This document shows positions 33,500 through 43,645 of a stretch of DNA of 64,000 nt, in pieces. Source of the stretch: Moniliella sp. 'wahieum' (lineage: Eukaryota > Basidiomycota > Moniliellomycetes > Moniliellales > Moniliellaceae); assembly GCA_003971905.1 (NCBI GenBank), contig RSEE01000166.1, positions 1 through 64,000 of the forward strand, read 5' to 3'. Numbering within the stretch: position 1 is the first letter of the stretch; each line of letters starts with the position of its first letter. The position numbers and the translations under genes were made by a program. The notes under the pieces are model-generated. The model did no database searches. It saw nothing but the letters and a program-made list of their open reading frames with translations, and had not been told where the DNA came from.

Positions 33500-36400
33500 C
33501 TATGGCACCTGCAGCCGCAGCACCACCACCCCGCCGTCGGCGCCGGCCGACACAAGCTCGCACCCACCGGCCGGAACGCCAGTGCACTCACTGCCGCCGC
33601 GTGCAGCTGCATCTGCACCACCACGCGCGCCTCCTCGCCGGCATAGACCACCACCGCGCCATTGTCCATGCCGACGGCGAGGAGGGTGGTGCCGCGGGCG
33701 CGGGTGCTGGCGACCGCGCTCCCGGGCGCCTCCAACGCGAGTGTCCGGCTGGCCTGGCCCGCCGTGCCGGTCCACACCTTGGCCGTTTGTCCCGCCCGAC
33801 AGTGACAAAGTCCTGGTCCGACAGCCACGCGGCGTCGCGGATGGCCTTGTGTGTGCGCGCTCCTGCTTGGCCAGCGGCAAGACGTCGGCCAGGGGAGGGT
33901 GGGAGTCTGTGCGCGTCGGTGCGGGCGCGCGGTGGAGGAGCCACATGCGATCGCGTCCGACGCGGAGCAGTTGGTTGGATGGGTTCCATCGGATGCGCGC
34001 TGCGCCCAACGCGTGGCCGACCAGCTGGGCCGCAGGGCCCAGTGGGCCCGCCGGTCATGCAGCCAGATCTGGGCGCCTTGGGAAGAATGGGTGGAAGCAC
34101 TGGACGCACAGTAGTCGCCGCCATACGCGACGGCCAGCAACGGGTCGCCATGGCCATACAACTTGTCCGTCTCGAGCCAGAGAGTCGCAGTCAGTGCCGC
34201 CTCACTTGGCACGCCGGTCGCGCGGCCTACCGAGACCGAAGAAGCTTTGGTCGACAGGGCCAAGGGGGCCGAACTGGCGCCTTCGGCGCGCTGTTCCACC
34301 GGACGCCATACCAGGCGCGCAAGGCCGTCGACCCAATCTTGCTCGCGGCCAGCTCGGCGGGGTCGGAACCCACCACAGTTTCTCCCGTTGAACCGAGCAC
34401 GTTGATCGTCCACGTGTCCAACCCGGCCAACCCGTTCTGGCGGCGCGTCTCGGCAATCGTTCTCCGCCCGCTTTGGTTTCTTCGGTGAGCACCAGAGCTT
34501 GCAAGTCCGCCTCGCTCCCGGCTGGTCCGCATACGTCCGACAGCGGCACTATGTCCAGTTGCACCTCCCCCCAGGGTGCACGGAACAAGGCGAGAAAGTC
34601 GCGTACATCCCCGATCCGCTCCGAGAGGGACTTGAGTTGGTCCGCATGTTTTTCTTGCTGAGCAACGCGTCGGCTGGTCCAGACAGTCAGTTTCGTGGCC
34701 ATCCAAAGAAGAAAAATAAAAAGAAGATACATACTCGTCACGCCTACCACCACGCGTTGGTGGGCCAGCAGAGCAGCCATGCTCAGCAGCACTTTGTGGC
34801 CCACATGCAAGTGGTCAAACGTGCCACCCAAGGCGACCGAGTTGTACGATGGAAAGCTTGCCGTGCTCTTCTCCATCGGTTCGGGGGCAGCAAGGGGAGG
34901 CAGACGAGTGGCCGTTGGCAGGGGAACTTGATCGAGAAGGAGCGGACTTTGACCCGAAACAAACAGATTCGCGCCCTGGAAATGGGGGTGGGACAGAAGA
35001 GGCCTGAGAGGACGCTGGGACGGGACGAGGAGCACATCGATCTGCATATCCAGACGATCGTGTTTCACCGCTTCGGCCCAAACTTGGGCATAAACGCCCG
35101 CGACAAACGTCTCGACCGCAGTAAATGACAACTGAGCAAGCGAGTCCCACAAGGGCGAGACGACAAGAACAGTAAGCGAAGCCGAGGGGAGAAAGGTCCA
35201 TAGGAAGAGTGAGGTCCAAATCGGCCATAGACGCCAACAGGGTGTCCTTTAGGATATGGGGGTTGGGTACAGCTTCGCCTCCCATCTCCACCACTAGCGC
35301 TGCCTTTCTCTCGGCGCGAGGAACAAGCGACTGAGCCAGCTCAACAAAGCCCTGCGGTGCCTCGAACGCCCGCACCACCTTTTCTTCAGCGCCGCTGACA
35401 AAGGCGAGTCCTGACGGGTCGTAGAAGGAGACGCCCGTCATGGCGTATCCATGGACCTGAGGCCGCGCCAGCTGAACCCACTCGTCATCCTGCACCACGG
35501 CATGAAGGCGCGTCGTGCGGTCGTGGCCAACGGTGAGGAACCATTGTCCGTGCGATGCCCAGGCAAGGTCGCGAACGGCGTCCTGATGGCCGCCCACGCG
35601 AGCTGCGGCGGCGGCCCAGCGCTCGCCTTGGCGAACGAACAGGTGAGCAGCTCCATTCCACGCATGGGTAAGGATCTGCGCTTCCTTCCCTGGCAGGCCT
35701 GGGAGCCAGGCAGCGCGTACCAGCCTCCGGTAGCCACCCCGCCCACCTCGCCCAGTCGGGCCGAGGAGAGCCAGAGTTGTTGCTCGCCGCGCGCGACCGT
35801 GGTCGGAGCCCAGACGATCGCACTGCCGTCCACGCCGGCGGAGAGGAGGCGTGTTCCGGCCCCTGGGTCGAGGGGAACGCCCATCGCACATCTTGCACCC
35901 ACCCCTCATGCCCCAGCAACAGTGCATCAAAGCGCACGGTCACCACTGTGGCTTGCGGCAGCCCCGATAGGGGAAACGGGTGTGCCTTGGTGGTCATGCC
36001 TCGCTCATCGGCGCGGTCCTGCTCGATCCGCTGGGCAAGCGATTCGAACGCGTCGGTCTCCTTGTGGTCTCGTCCAGGGGGCGCGAAGAGAGGGTGATCT
36101 TCCAAAGACGAATGCAGGCATCCTGCGAAGCTGTAGCCAACATCAACTCGTTCTTGTCCGTGTTGTCGGACGACGGAATGGTGCAAAAGTCCAAGGCGCG
36201 GACCCAGTCGTCGTGGCCCTCGAGCGTAGCAACGCGCTGAAACGTGTCGTGCCCAGCACCGACCCCGTGCTGCTGAGCATAGAGGTAAATGTTCTTGGTC
36301 GTGGTTCCGACCGCCAACAGTAGTCGGTTGGTGCCGGGAATCGGAGCGAGGCCAAGCGCAAGCGGCAGCGCTTGGGGCGGCAAGGTGAGGAGCTGCGTGT

Positions 36401-36988
36401 GCTCCACCTGCACCAGCGGGGCAGCAGCGAGGGTGGTAATGGCAATCGTCCCCTCCGACCCGGCTGTGACAACGACCGAGTCAACGCCCAACGCAGACGA
36501 GGTAGCCGTCAGCGACCCGATCGCCGCGACGGAGCCGTGGTGGCGGTGGGGCAGGGTCAAGGCGGGGGTCCAGGCGAGGCGGGCGTGCGGGCTGAGAAGC
36601 AGGCCGGCAGGCGGGGTTGCCGGGCGGCGCTGGGGACAAAGAGATGGGTGGCGCCGTGCGCGTCGCCGACGGCCAGCGCATACGCATGGCCCTGGTCGCC
36701 GTGGGCCAGGAGGCGGATGGCGGTCACCTCGGCCGGGGCGGGCTGGACGAGGAGGGAGGCGATGCGGACGCCCGTCGGGCCAGGCCGCTCGGAGGTTAGG
36801 ACGAGTGGGACGAGGCGGCGACGAGCACGGGGAGCGTTCCGTCTGCGTCTCCACCGCGGCATCCCGTGGATGCTGACGACAGCCGAGTCGACGACGCGCG
36901 CGGCGCGGGCGATGCCGGCCGAGGCATACAGCAGCGAGGCGGCCATCGCGGGCGATGGATGGAGGGCCGCTGTGGTTATAGCAGGCAT
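33500..36988 (-). CDS. ELP2: Elongator subunit ELP2 (WD40), carrying an embedded PPAT domain
   Basis: Elp2 is the double WD40-propeller subunit of Elongator, which modifies wobble uridines of tRNA using acetyl-CoA and SAM. ATG is at 36,988 ([18 protein letters not shown]). The N-terminal propeller includes [87 protein letters not shown] and [14 protein letters not shown], all in Elp2 order, to about 35,325. The Elp2 sequence then stops and a PPAT domain occupies about 35,310-34,311. Elp2 resumes at about 34,298 with [13 protein letters not shown] and [12 protein letters not shown], the equivalent of the conserved LWPEVEKLYGHGYE, and continues through [45 protein letters not shown] and [14 protein letters not shown] to the stop at 33,500. 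Scattered one-base shifts occur. Confidence 0.85.
34311..35310 (-). CDS. Phosphopantetheine adenylyltransferase domain embedded in ELP2
   Basis: PPAT converts 4'-phosphopantetheine and ATP to dephospho-CoA, the fourth step of CoA synthesis. The domain starts with [18 protein letters not shown] and [15 protein letters not shown], then [20 protein letters not shown] with the HxGH nucleotidyltransferase motif (His-Val-Gly-His). VVVGVT is joined to DALLSKK across a normal intron (about 34,741-34,672, GTATGT..CCAG), followed by [41 protein letters not shown] and the end motif [10 protein letters not shown]. All expected parts of a eukaryotic PPAT (COASY N-terminal part, yeast Cab4) are present. 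No ATG precedes AALVV (the nearest is inside the first strand at 35,285), and no stop codon follows LRAW before ELP2 resumes. It may be a domain insertion in one protein or a nested gene. Confidence 0.82.
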
Positions 36989-37294
36989 ATAGCAGGCATG
37001 GCCCCAGCTCCCTCGCAGAAAAAGAGGCTGCCCGCTGACGTCAGCCGCCCGCCACGTGACCCCGCGGTGCCTCGCAGCGGACTAGGGCGACGTGGCGAGG
37101 CGGAATTGAGGCGCTGCGCGTCTTCCAACCAACACCCCTGCCGCACGGCGCCAGTGTCGCGCGCTGGGATGTGGCGCTGGACGGGGCCAGCTGGGCCACC
37201 GGGCTGGCCCCCACCTGGCTGGCGTGCCGCCGCCACCCGCTCTTCCCCCCCCACCATCCCCATCCCATCCCCACCCCATCCCACGCCCCTTCCC
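36989..37294. promoter_or_regulatory. Bidirectional promoter region, ELP2 / CDC4-like
   Basis: 306 bp between two divergent start codons. It is GC-rich with a CCCATCCCCA-type run just before the plus-strand ATG. I see no TATA box. Confidence 0.5.
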
Positions 37295-37818
37295 ATGTCC
37301 GACGCCGAGTTCAAAGAGGCCTTTGCCCTGTTCGACAAGCGCGGCACCGGCCAGATCCCCTCGTCGGTGCTGGGCGACCTGCTGCGTGCGCTGGGCCAGA
37401 ACCCGACCCAGGCCGAGGTTGCCGAGCTGGTCGCCGCTATCCCGCCGCCCGGCGAGATTGACTATGCCACCTTTGTCTCCATCCTGCAGCGGCCCAACGG
37501 CTTCAAGCCGGCCGGCACGCCCGACGAGTTCATCCGTGGCTTCCAGGTGTTTGACAAGGAGGGCAACGGGTTCATTGGCGCTGGGGAGCTGCGCTACGTG
37601 CTCACTTCGCTGGGAGAAAAGTTGAGCGACGAAGAGGTGGACGAGCTGCTGAAAGGAGTGCCTGTGTCTGCGTACGTTGACCCTCTTGCGCTGTATTTTT
37701 GTCTCTCTGGTTCGCGCTGCTGGTGCGCCTCGCCTTGGCCGCTGCTAACCCCGCCCCGGCTCTCAGCGATGGCAACATCAACTACGAGCAGTTTGTCCGC
37801 CAAATTCTGGCCCAGTGA
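37295..37818 (+). CDS. Myosin II essential light chain, Cdc4 type (EF-hand)
   Basis: This is a calmodulin-fold light chain that binds the IQ motif of type II myosin at the cytokinetic ring, as Cdc4 does in fission yeast. ATG at 37,295 gives [20 protein letters not shown], then [43 protein letters not shown] and [20 protein letters not shown], extremely close to Cdc4. An intron at 37,672-37,766 joins GVPVSA to [16 protein letters not shown] and TGA at 37,816-37,818. About 142 residues matches the family. Like Cdc4, most EF-hand loops lack the full set of calcium ligands. No frame shift is seen, which is unusual in this window. Confidence 0.93.
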
Positions 37819-38331
37819 CGCAGGCTTGTGATTGACCCTGGCCCACTTCCATCTTGTTACGTCCGTCTGTCTATGAACACACCCCATTCTCCCTCGCGCG
37901 CTTGGGAGGGAAGCCAGATGCATCGTAGCCGTGGGCCTAACGCACAGGGGCGATGGCAGTAGCAAGGATGGACGCCCTGGGCTGCGTGCTGTCGTGGGCT
38001 CTGGCCGGGGGCGCTTGGATACCGACGCAGTGTGAGAAGAGCAGGCTAGGGAGTAGTGGCCAGGCGTCAGCGCTGAGCCGAGGCTCGCGGCGAGCAGGTG
38101 GGGCAGGGAAGGCAGCCAGGCAGATCCAATACCCAGCAAGCACTAGGGTTGGCCCCCACCGGCTGCAATCTGAAATGTTGCAGGGCAGCTTAAGCGAAGC
38201 GTCCACGTGGCCACGTCCGAGCGGCGGCGCGAGCGGCCACGTGGAAGAAGAAGCCGTCGCTCGCCCGCCGCTCGCAGCGTCGCTGGCCACCACCATCTCT
38301 CTTCCCCTTCCCTCCCTCCCCCCTGCTCCCC
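37819..38331. other. Intergenic region, CDC4-like / WBP1
   Basis: About 510 bp between two co-directional genes, holding the 3' end of the light-chain gene and the WBP1 promoter. No further gene is seen. Confidence 0.45.
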
Positions 38332-39872
38332 ATGGTTGCGATCCGCCGTGTTTGGGGCGGCGTGTTTGCCACGCTACTTGCCCTGGCCAGCGCCGTGGTC
38401 GCGACGCCGGCTGGTACGCCCTCGCCCTCCCTCGGCCACCGGCACGCGCACCCTCGTCGTCCTTCCCGACGGCCAGACGCCCGACGCGTACGGCGTGCTG
38501 GCCAACCACCTGACCGCCAAGGGGTACCACCTCTCCTTCCGCACCGCATCTGGCAAGCCGCTCGATAAGGGCGTTGTAGCCGCAGACGTGACGCTGGACC
38601 GCTGGGGCAGCAACCAATTTGACCACCTGCTGCAGCTGGCGCCTACGCTCGGCTCGTCCCCCGCTCCGGACCTGGCGCCGCAACGGCTTGTGTCCTTCCT
38701 CAAGCGCGGGGCAACGCAGTGCTAGCGTACGATGCGACTTCGCCAGACGCCTACCGCGACCTGGCGCACGAGTTCCACGTCAGCTTCGCGCCGCGTGGCG
38801 AGGCGGTGGTGGACCATTTCCGCGCGCTCCCCACGGGGGGCATTTTGGTCGGCGGAGAGTCGGAGGCTGGCCTGGCGCCCGGTGGGTGGTGGCCAACCCC
38901 ATTATCTTTTCCCGCTCGACGATCGAGACGCTGGCTAAGCAGCCGATCGTGTACGACGGCGTGGCGCACACCCTGGGCGACTTGCCGCTTGGCTTCCCGC
39001 TTCTCGTCGCGCCCGGCACGGCGTACAGCGCAGCCGAGGGCGGGGAGGTGGTGGGGTGCGGACGCGGTGCTCGTCTCGGCGTTCCAGCTGCAGGACACGT
39101 CGTCCCGTGTGATCTTCCTTGGTTCGACAGAGATGGTGAAGGATAGCGCGTTGACGGCTGGTGCGGATGGCGAGGCGGTGCAGGCGCGGTCGGGCCCGGC
39201 GTATGCGCACAGCGGCAACCTCGCCTTTTTGTCGGACGCACTGGCGTGGGGCATGCAGGAACGTGGGGTGGTGCGTGTGGTGGGCACGGCGCACCACCGT
39301 GTGCATGCGCCCGAGGACGAGCGGCCGAGCTACGAGGAAGACGAGGATGGGAACGCCATGTACCGCGTCAAGGACACGTCGAGTACAGCATCGACCTCCA
39401 AGCCTACTCTCCCACCGAGGGCTGGCACGCTGCGCCGACCGACCTCGGGGTGCAGGTATCGCTGGTGATGTTGGATCCGTATGAGGTGGTGGAGCTGGAG
39501 GCGGCCGTGGACGGGGCCAAGACGCGCTACCACGCGCACGTTCAGCTGCCCGACCGGCACGGCGTGTTTACCTTTGTGGTGGACTGGAAGCGGTTTGGCT
39601 ACTCGTTTGTCACGGCCAAGGACACGGCGCCCGTGCGGCCGTTCAACTCGGACGAGCATCCGCGCTGGCTCAGCGCCGCGTACCCCTATGCCGCCGGCGC
39701 TCTCAGCACCCTCGCTGGCTTCACTGCCTTTGCCGCGCTCTGGCTCTTTACGCCGTACGACGAAGCGGCCCAAGGCCAAGCTGGCGTAAGCCTGCCCAAG
39801 CCCCTCATTGCAGCAGCCCGCTTGCCCCCGAAAACAAACGCAGTGACTCCCATTGACGTGAATAGTGAATAG
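38332..39872 (+). CDS. WBP1: Oligosaccharyltransferase subunit WBP1/OST48
   Basis: Wbp1 is an essential ER membrane subunit of the oligosaccharyltransferase that N-glycosylates proteins. ATG at 38,332 starts a signal peptide (MVAIRRVWGGVFATLLALAS, Ala-rich cleavage region). The luminal part follows with GTRTLVVLPDGQTP, NQFDHLLQLAPTL, LAYDATSPDAYRDLAHEF, ANPIIFSRSTIETLAKQP, VLVSAFQLQDTSSRVIFLGS, VEYSIDLQAYSPTEGW and HGVFTFVVDWKRFGYSFV. The C-terminal membrane segment AAGALSTLAGFTAFAALWLF precedes a short cytosolic tail. All hallmarks of OST48 are in order and the length (about 490 residues) is somewhat above yeast Wbp1. At least five one-base shifts separate these blocks, several in G runs, in a gene that should be single-copy and essential. 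This is the clearest case for consensus errors. Confidence 0.9.
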
Positions 39873-40999
39873 GTGTGTGTGCACAATAGCGGTAGCATAC
39901 GTCTCACGATCCTGCCCGTCTCGACCGGTGGGTAACATTTCCTTGCAACTGAGGGGGCCTTGTCGGGGCGGGGTCGGCAGGTTGTACGTGTACAGGCGGT
40001 GATCAGGCCTCAGGACAGGCTAGGGCGGTGGGAATGCGATATTACCCCCGTCCGGCGCCGGCCGGAACCGGGGAGAAGAGAGGATGGGAGCAACGCATTC
40101 ACTTTTTCACCATTCACCATTCACTATTTGCCATTCACCATTCATTCAGCTGAAAGCGGGGTCCAACGTTCAACGTCAACACGTTCACCTGTCCAGGAGA
40201 CGCATGGTCTGGTTGCGAGGCACATGTACGCACCACTCCTATCGCCCCCACACCGCATCCCACGCAGCCACCCAGCGGCTCTGCTCCCATTCTCCCATGG
40301 CTGGCTGCTGCTTGGCTTGTTTGCAGTCAGATGCATGATGCATGATCGATAATCGATGATCGATGATCAGCCATCGCCCCTCCCCCCCTTCCCACCACAA
40401 ACACTAAAACGGGGCACGAGGCAGACTCAAGGAAAACACAGGGACTGGCCCTAAGGCCTAAGGCCGTAGCCCAAGGCCGAAGGCGTGGGGAAACGTGTGT
40501 ACGTAGAGTCGGTCGTATTCATCTCGGTCATGCACGTCGCCGTCGCCGTGAGACACACCAGGGGCCTAAACAGGGGACCAAAGAGACCAAGGACATCAAG
40601 GACATCAAGGAGACCAGAGCGGCCAGGGAGGCAGACCAGAGGACCAAGCGGGCCATGCACCGAAACCCAAAAGAGGACAAAGACGAAATAAAGTAAGAGG
40701 GGTACAGTACACAAAAGGCGGTGCAGGAAACGTGAGGAACCGGCGGGCGGGGTACGGGGGGGGCAGAAATGGGGAGGGGGGGGTGGGAGGGGCGGGACGT
40801 GTTCGGGATGGTCGTAACGATGGTTTGAAACGGGGGCGGTTCGGATGGCAGGGAATGCTGCATCGGAACGGTGCGCAGGTCGGAATGGTGGGAGAACGGC
40901 GGACAGAAACGCGCGAAATGAAGGAGGGGGGGAAAAATAGGGAGCGGACAGGAGAGGCAGGAGCAGGAAGGAGAGGTGGGGGGGGGGGGGGGATCAGGT
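39873..40999. other. Convergent intergenic region, WBP1 / membrane protein
   Basis: About 1.1 kb with no supportable gene. It holds an ATCGATGATCGATGATC-like run near 40,345-40,370, a CCTAAGGCCTAAGGCC tract at about 40,447-40,487, and long G runs near 40,980-40,992. Confidence 0.45.
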
Positions 41000-41906
41000 A
41001 GCAGCCTAGGGTACGCAGAGCGATAGCGCAACCCCCGCGTTCCAAAGGATGGATGGGCGTAAGGTTCATCAGCTGTCCCATCCTCGGCGTCGGAGGACGC
41101 GAGACATCCGAATCGTCCATGTCAGACCCATCAAAGCCCAGCGGCCCATGTACGCCCACATCCATCGATCCGGGCTCTTGTTCTTCCAGCGGACTCGGGT
41201 CCACCTCGGCCAGCTCATCCACATGCACCATCTGGTGCCTTGGGATAGCGGGGAGGGGCAAGGCGGCCGACCGAGGCGGGGACATGGCATCGGTGGCACT
41301 GGCCTTGCGGGCCCGGTGGTTGGCTAGCAGCGTCGACGCATCGTACGTGCCCGGGGTCAAAAGGGGGGCCTTTTCACCAGCCGGGGCACGCGGGCAGTGG
41401 GACAAGCAGCGAGCTGGTAGACATGGGCGTGGGGACCGGGCCAGGCTACAAAGTCGGCCTCCTTGCCCGGCACGGAGGCGAGTTGGATCTGCGAACGGGG
41501 GGGCGAACGTGGACGCGAACTCGGCGCAGGCCTGCGGGGAGATGGCGAGGGTCAGTGGGGGGCAGAACGAGAGGGTGGAGAGGAGGACATACCCAGTGTG
41601 CGGAAGACAGCATAGCTGGCCACGTCGACGAGGATGAGGGCGATGAGGGAGGAGGAAGAGGATGGAGGCCATGGACAGAGGGTGGCAACGAGGGCGAGCA
41701 GAGGCGGGAGGGGCGGGTGGAAGAGAAAGCCCAGACCGTCTTGGCCATCTGGGCCGGCGGGGGCCAGGTGGGCGGGGCGGCTGCGAGAGCGGGAGGAGGG
41801 CGGAGGGAGGGTAGGCGTGGGTGAGAAGGAGGGCGAGGGAGAGCGCGATGGTGGCGGCGCAGATGGAGGCGAGGGCGATGGGGTCGACGCGGGGGGAGGT
41901 GTGCAT
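41000..41906 (-). CDS. Predicted multi-pass membrane protein of unknown function
   Basis: I do not recognise the family. ATG at 41,906 gives MHTSPRVDPIALASICAATI followed by more hydrophobic residues, a first membrane segment. A second and third hydrophobic stretch lie near 41,720-41,600 (LIALILVDVASYAVFRTLG), then an intron at 41,592-41,532 (GTATGT..GCAG). A loop with VPGKEADFVAWPGP and YQLAACPTARVP follows. The C-terminal part is polar and Pro/Ser/Asp-rich (MVHVDELAEVDPSPLEEQEP; DDSDVSRPPTPRMGQL), likely cytosolic with possible phosphorylation sites. The stop is not resolved because the frame is lost near a long G run around 40,985. Low intron number and length near 290 residues fit a small tetraspan-like protein, but that is inference. 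Confidence 0.5.
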
Positions 41907-43645
41907 GGCGGGGGAGGAGGAAGAGATGGAGGTGGTGGTGGTGGTGTGGCAGGGAAAGAGCGGGCAGAAGAAGAAGGCAGATGAGCCTGCGCAGGAGCGA
42001 TACGAATGCAAGCGAGATGGGCGAGGCGATAACCAGGAACTAGTAACTAGAACTGACTGGCCAATAATAAAAGGCGCAAGAGCACGCCAGTGGCTGGGGA
42101 CCCGCACGTCGCAGCGCTCTAACCGGGCGTGTGTGTGAGGCGCACGGGGCGAGTGTGCGGCGGGGCGTGCGGGGCGCGGGGCGGGGCAGGCGGGCAGTGT
42201 GGGCGGGGTTGGAGGTTGAAAGTTTGAGTGGGCGGGTGGCGGACGCGGTGGAATTTGGCCGCCGCTCGGCTGGAGGAATGGGGAGCGGGGCGCGGGGGCA
42301 GTGTGCCTCCTGCTGGGTGAAAAATTCCCATTAAGTACTAACCCTCCACCCATGCCTGACAGGTGGGTGTCCCACGCCAGGCGGCATCCATCGGCCAGTA
42401 GCAGTACGTGGCAACACTCAGCTCGGACGCGGTACGCAGTACGCAGTACGCAGTACGCAGTACGTGCCGTCGCAAGTGTCCGTGCTGCCCTGTCCGACCC
42501 TACCCGCCCGACCCAGTTTTAGTCCACGCCGGTGGCAACATCCACATGGATGGATGAGCAGCATGCATAACGTCCCTGCCCCCCCTGCGCCCAACCGGCA
42601 GGGTGTAGGCATGTGCGCGTAAGGGCATGGCGGGGGGCTGGGGCCCTGACGCCTGAGGCCCAGGAATGAGGATGGGACAAGCGAAAGCGAAAGGAAGACA
42701 GAGGGGCAGAGGTAGAGGGAAAGGGAAGGGGAGAGGGAAAGGGAAAAGGAGAGGGAGAGAAACGAGAACAGCGGGAGGAAGAGAGATGAAACGAAACCGT
42801 GTGGATGGGAGGGGGGGGAGGAGAGGGGAACCCAAAGCACAAAGGCACAGAGAGCAGAGAGCGAGAGCAAAGCAGAGCGCAGATGCAAGCAAAAAAGATA
42901 CGTCCAATGAGATGTGAGAGTTGAGATTCGGGAGTTTGAGAGGATAAAGTTGAGAATTGAGATCGAGTACGTTGAGACGTTGAGATGACATCTGAGATCT
43001 GACATGGGACAACCGAACAGGAGACCCTTAGTAGCTACCCGGGGAGTCCGCTCCGCTGCCGCCCGGATCTGATCTCGAATCTTCATCTGTAGCGATTAGA
43101 GCGTGGATGGAAGAAAGCGTTGCCACGCGCGCCCGGCCGGCCGGACAGGTGACCAAAACCAGCAACGAGAAACAAAAATAAACTGCTCGAACCTTGAAGC
43201 TTGAAGCTTGACCCTTGGAAGATTGACCCTGGAAGCTTAAGCCAAGCACCTCTCCTGCCCCCGGCGCACGCCGTGACGCCACCGTGCATCCCTTGGGCCT
43301 CACATGTCACAGGCAGCGGGCCAGAGGAGGCAATCGGCGGGCAGAAGCAAGTGAGAAGGACCGAGCCAGCTTGGCTCGCGCGGTCAAGCGAGTCACACGG
43401 GGTCCACCCCAGTCCAGAGACAAGGGCGCAAAGGAGGGACGCAGGCGAAGCGAGGGAAATGAAATGAGTGCTGATAGTGCTGAGAGTGCTGAGAGTGCGG
43501 AGTGCTGAGTGCTAGGTGCTGAGTGCAGAGGTACTGAGGGGGCGGAACAGACGAAGCGAGGGGACCAGTGAGGCGAGGCAAAACAAAGGCAAAACAGGGG
43601 AAAGGCAAGGCGGAGGCAGAGGGAGCAAGAGGCCGCAAGCCCCGC
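41907..43645. other. Intergenic region upstream of membrane-protein gene
   Basis: About 1.7 kb without a gene. It includes a 7-bp microsatellite at 42,431-42,464, long purine runs (GGGAAAGGGAAAAGG type) at 42,660-42,840 and an AGCTTGAAGCTTGA tract at 43,191-43,241. Confidence 0.5.
42431..42464. repeat. Microsatellite, (GTACGCA)n
   Basis: About five tandem copies of the 7-bp unit GTACGCA lie between genes. The unit length is not a multiple of three. Confidence 0.85.

Noticed and set aside
34311-35310. PPAT as an ordinary stand-alone gene between two other genes
   Set aside because: The sequences on both sides are consecutive parts of one ELP2 protein, and the PPAT has neither its own upstream ATG nor a stop before ELP2 resumes. 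A nested gene remains an alternative, but two separate neighbours do not.
40605-42353. A 582-residue minus-strand protein
   Set aside because: Only the middle (about 41,000-41,906) has membrane segments and protein-like composition. The rest is Pro/Ser low-complexity reading through GC-rich flanks and a G run.
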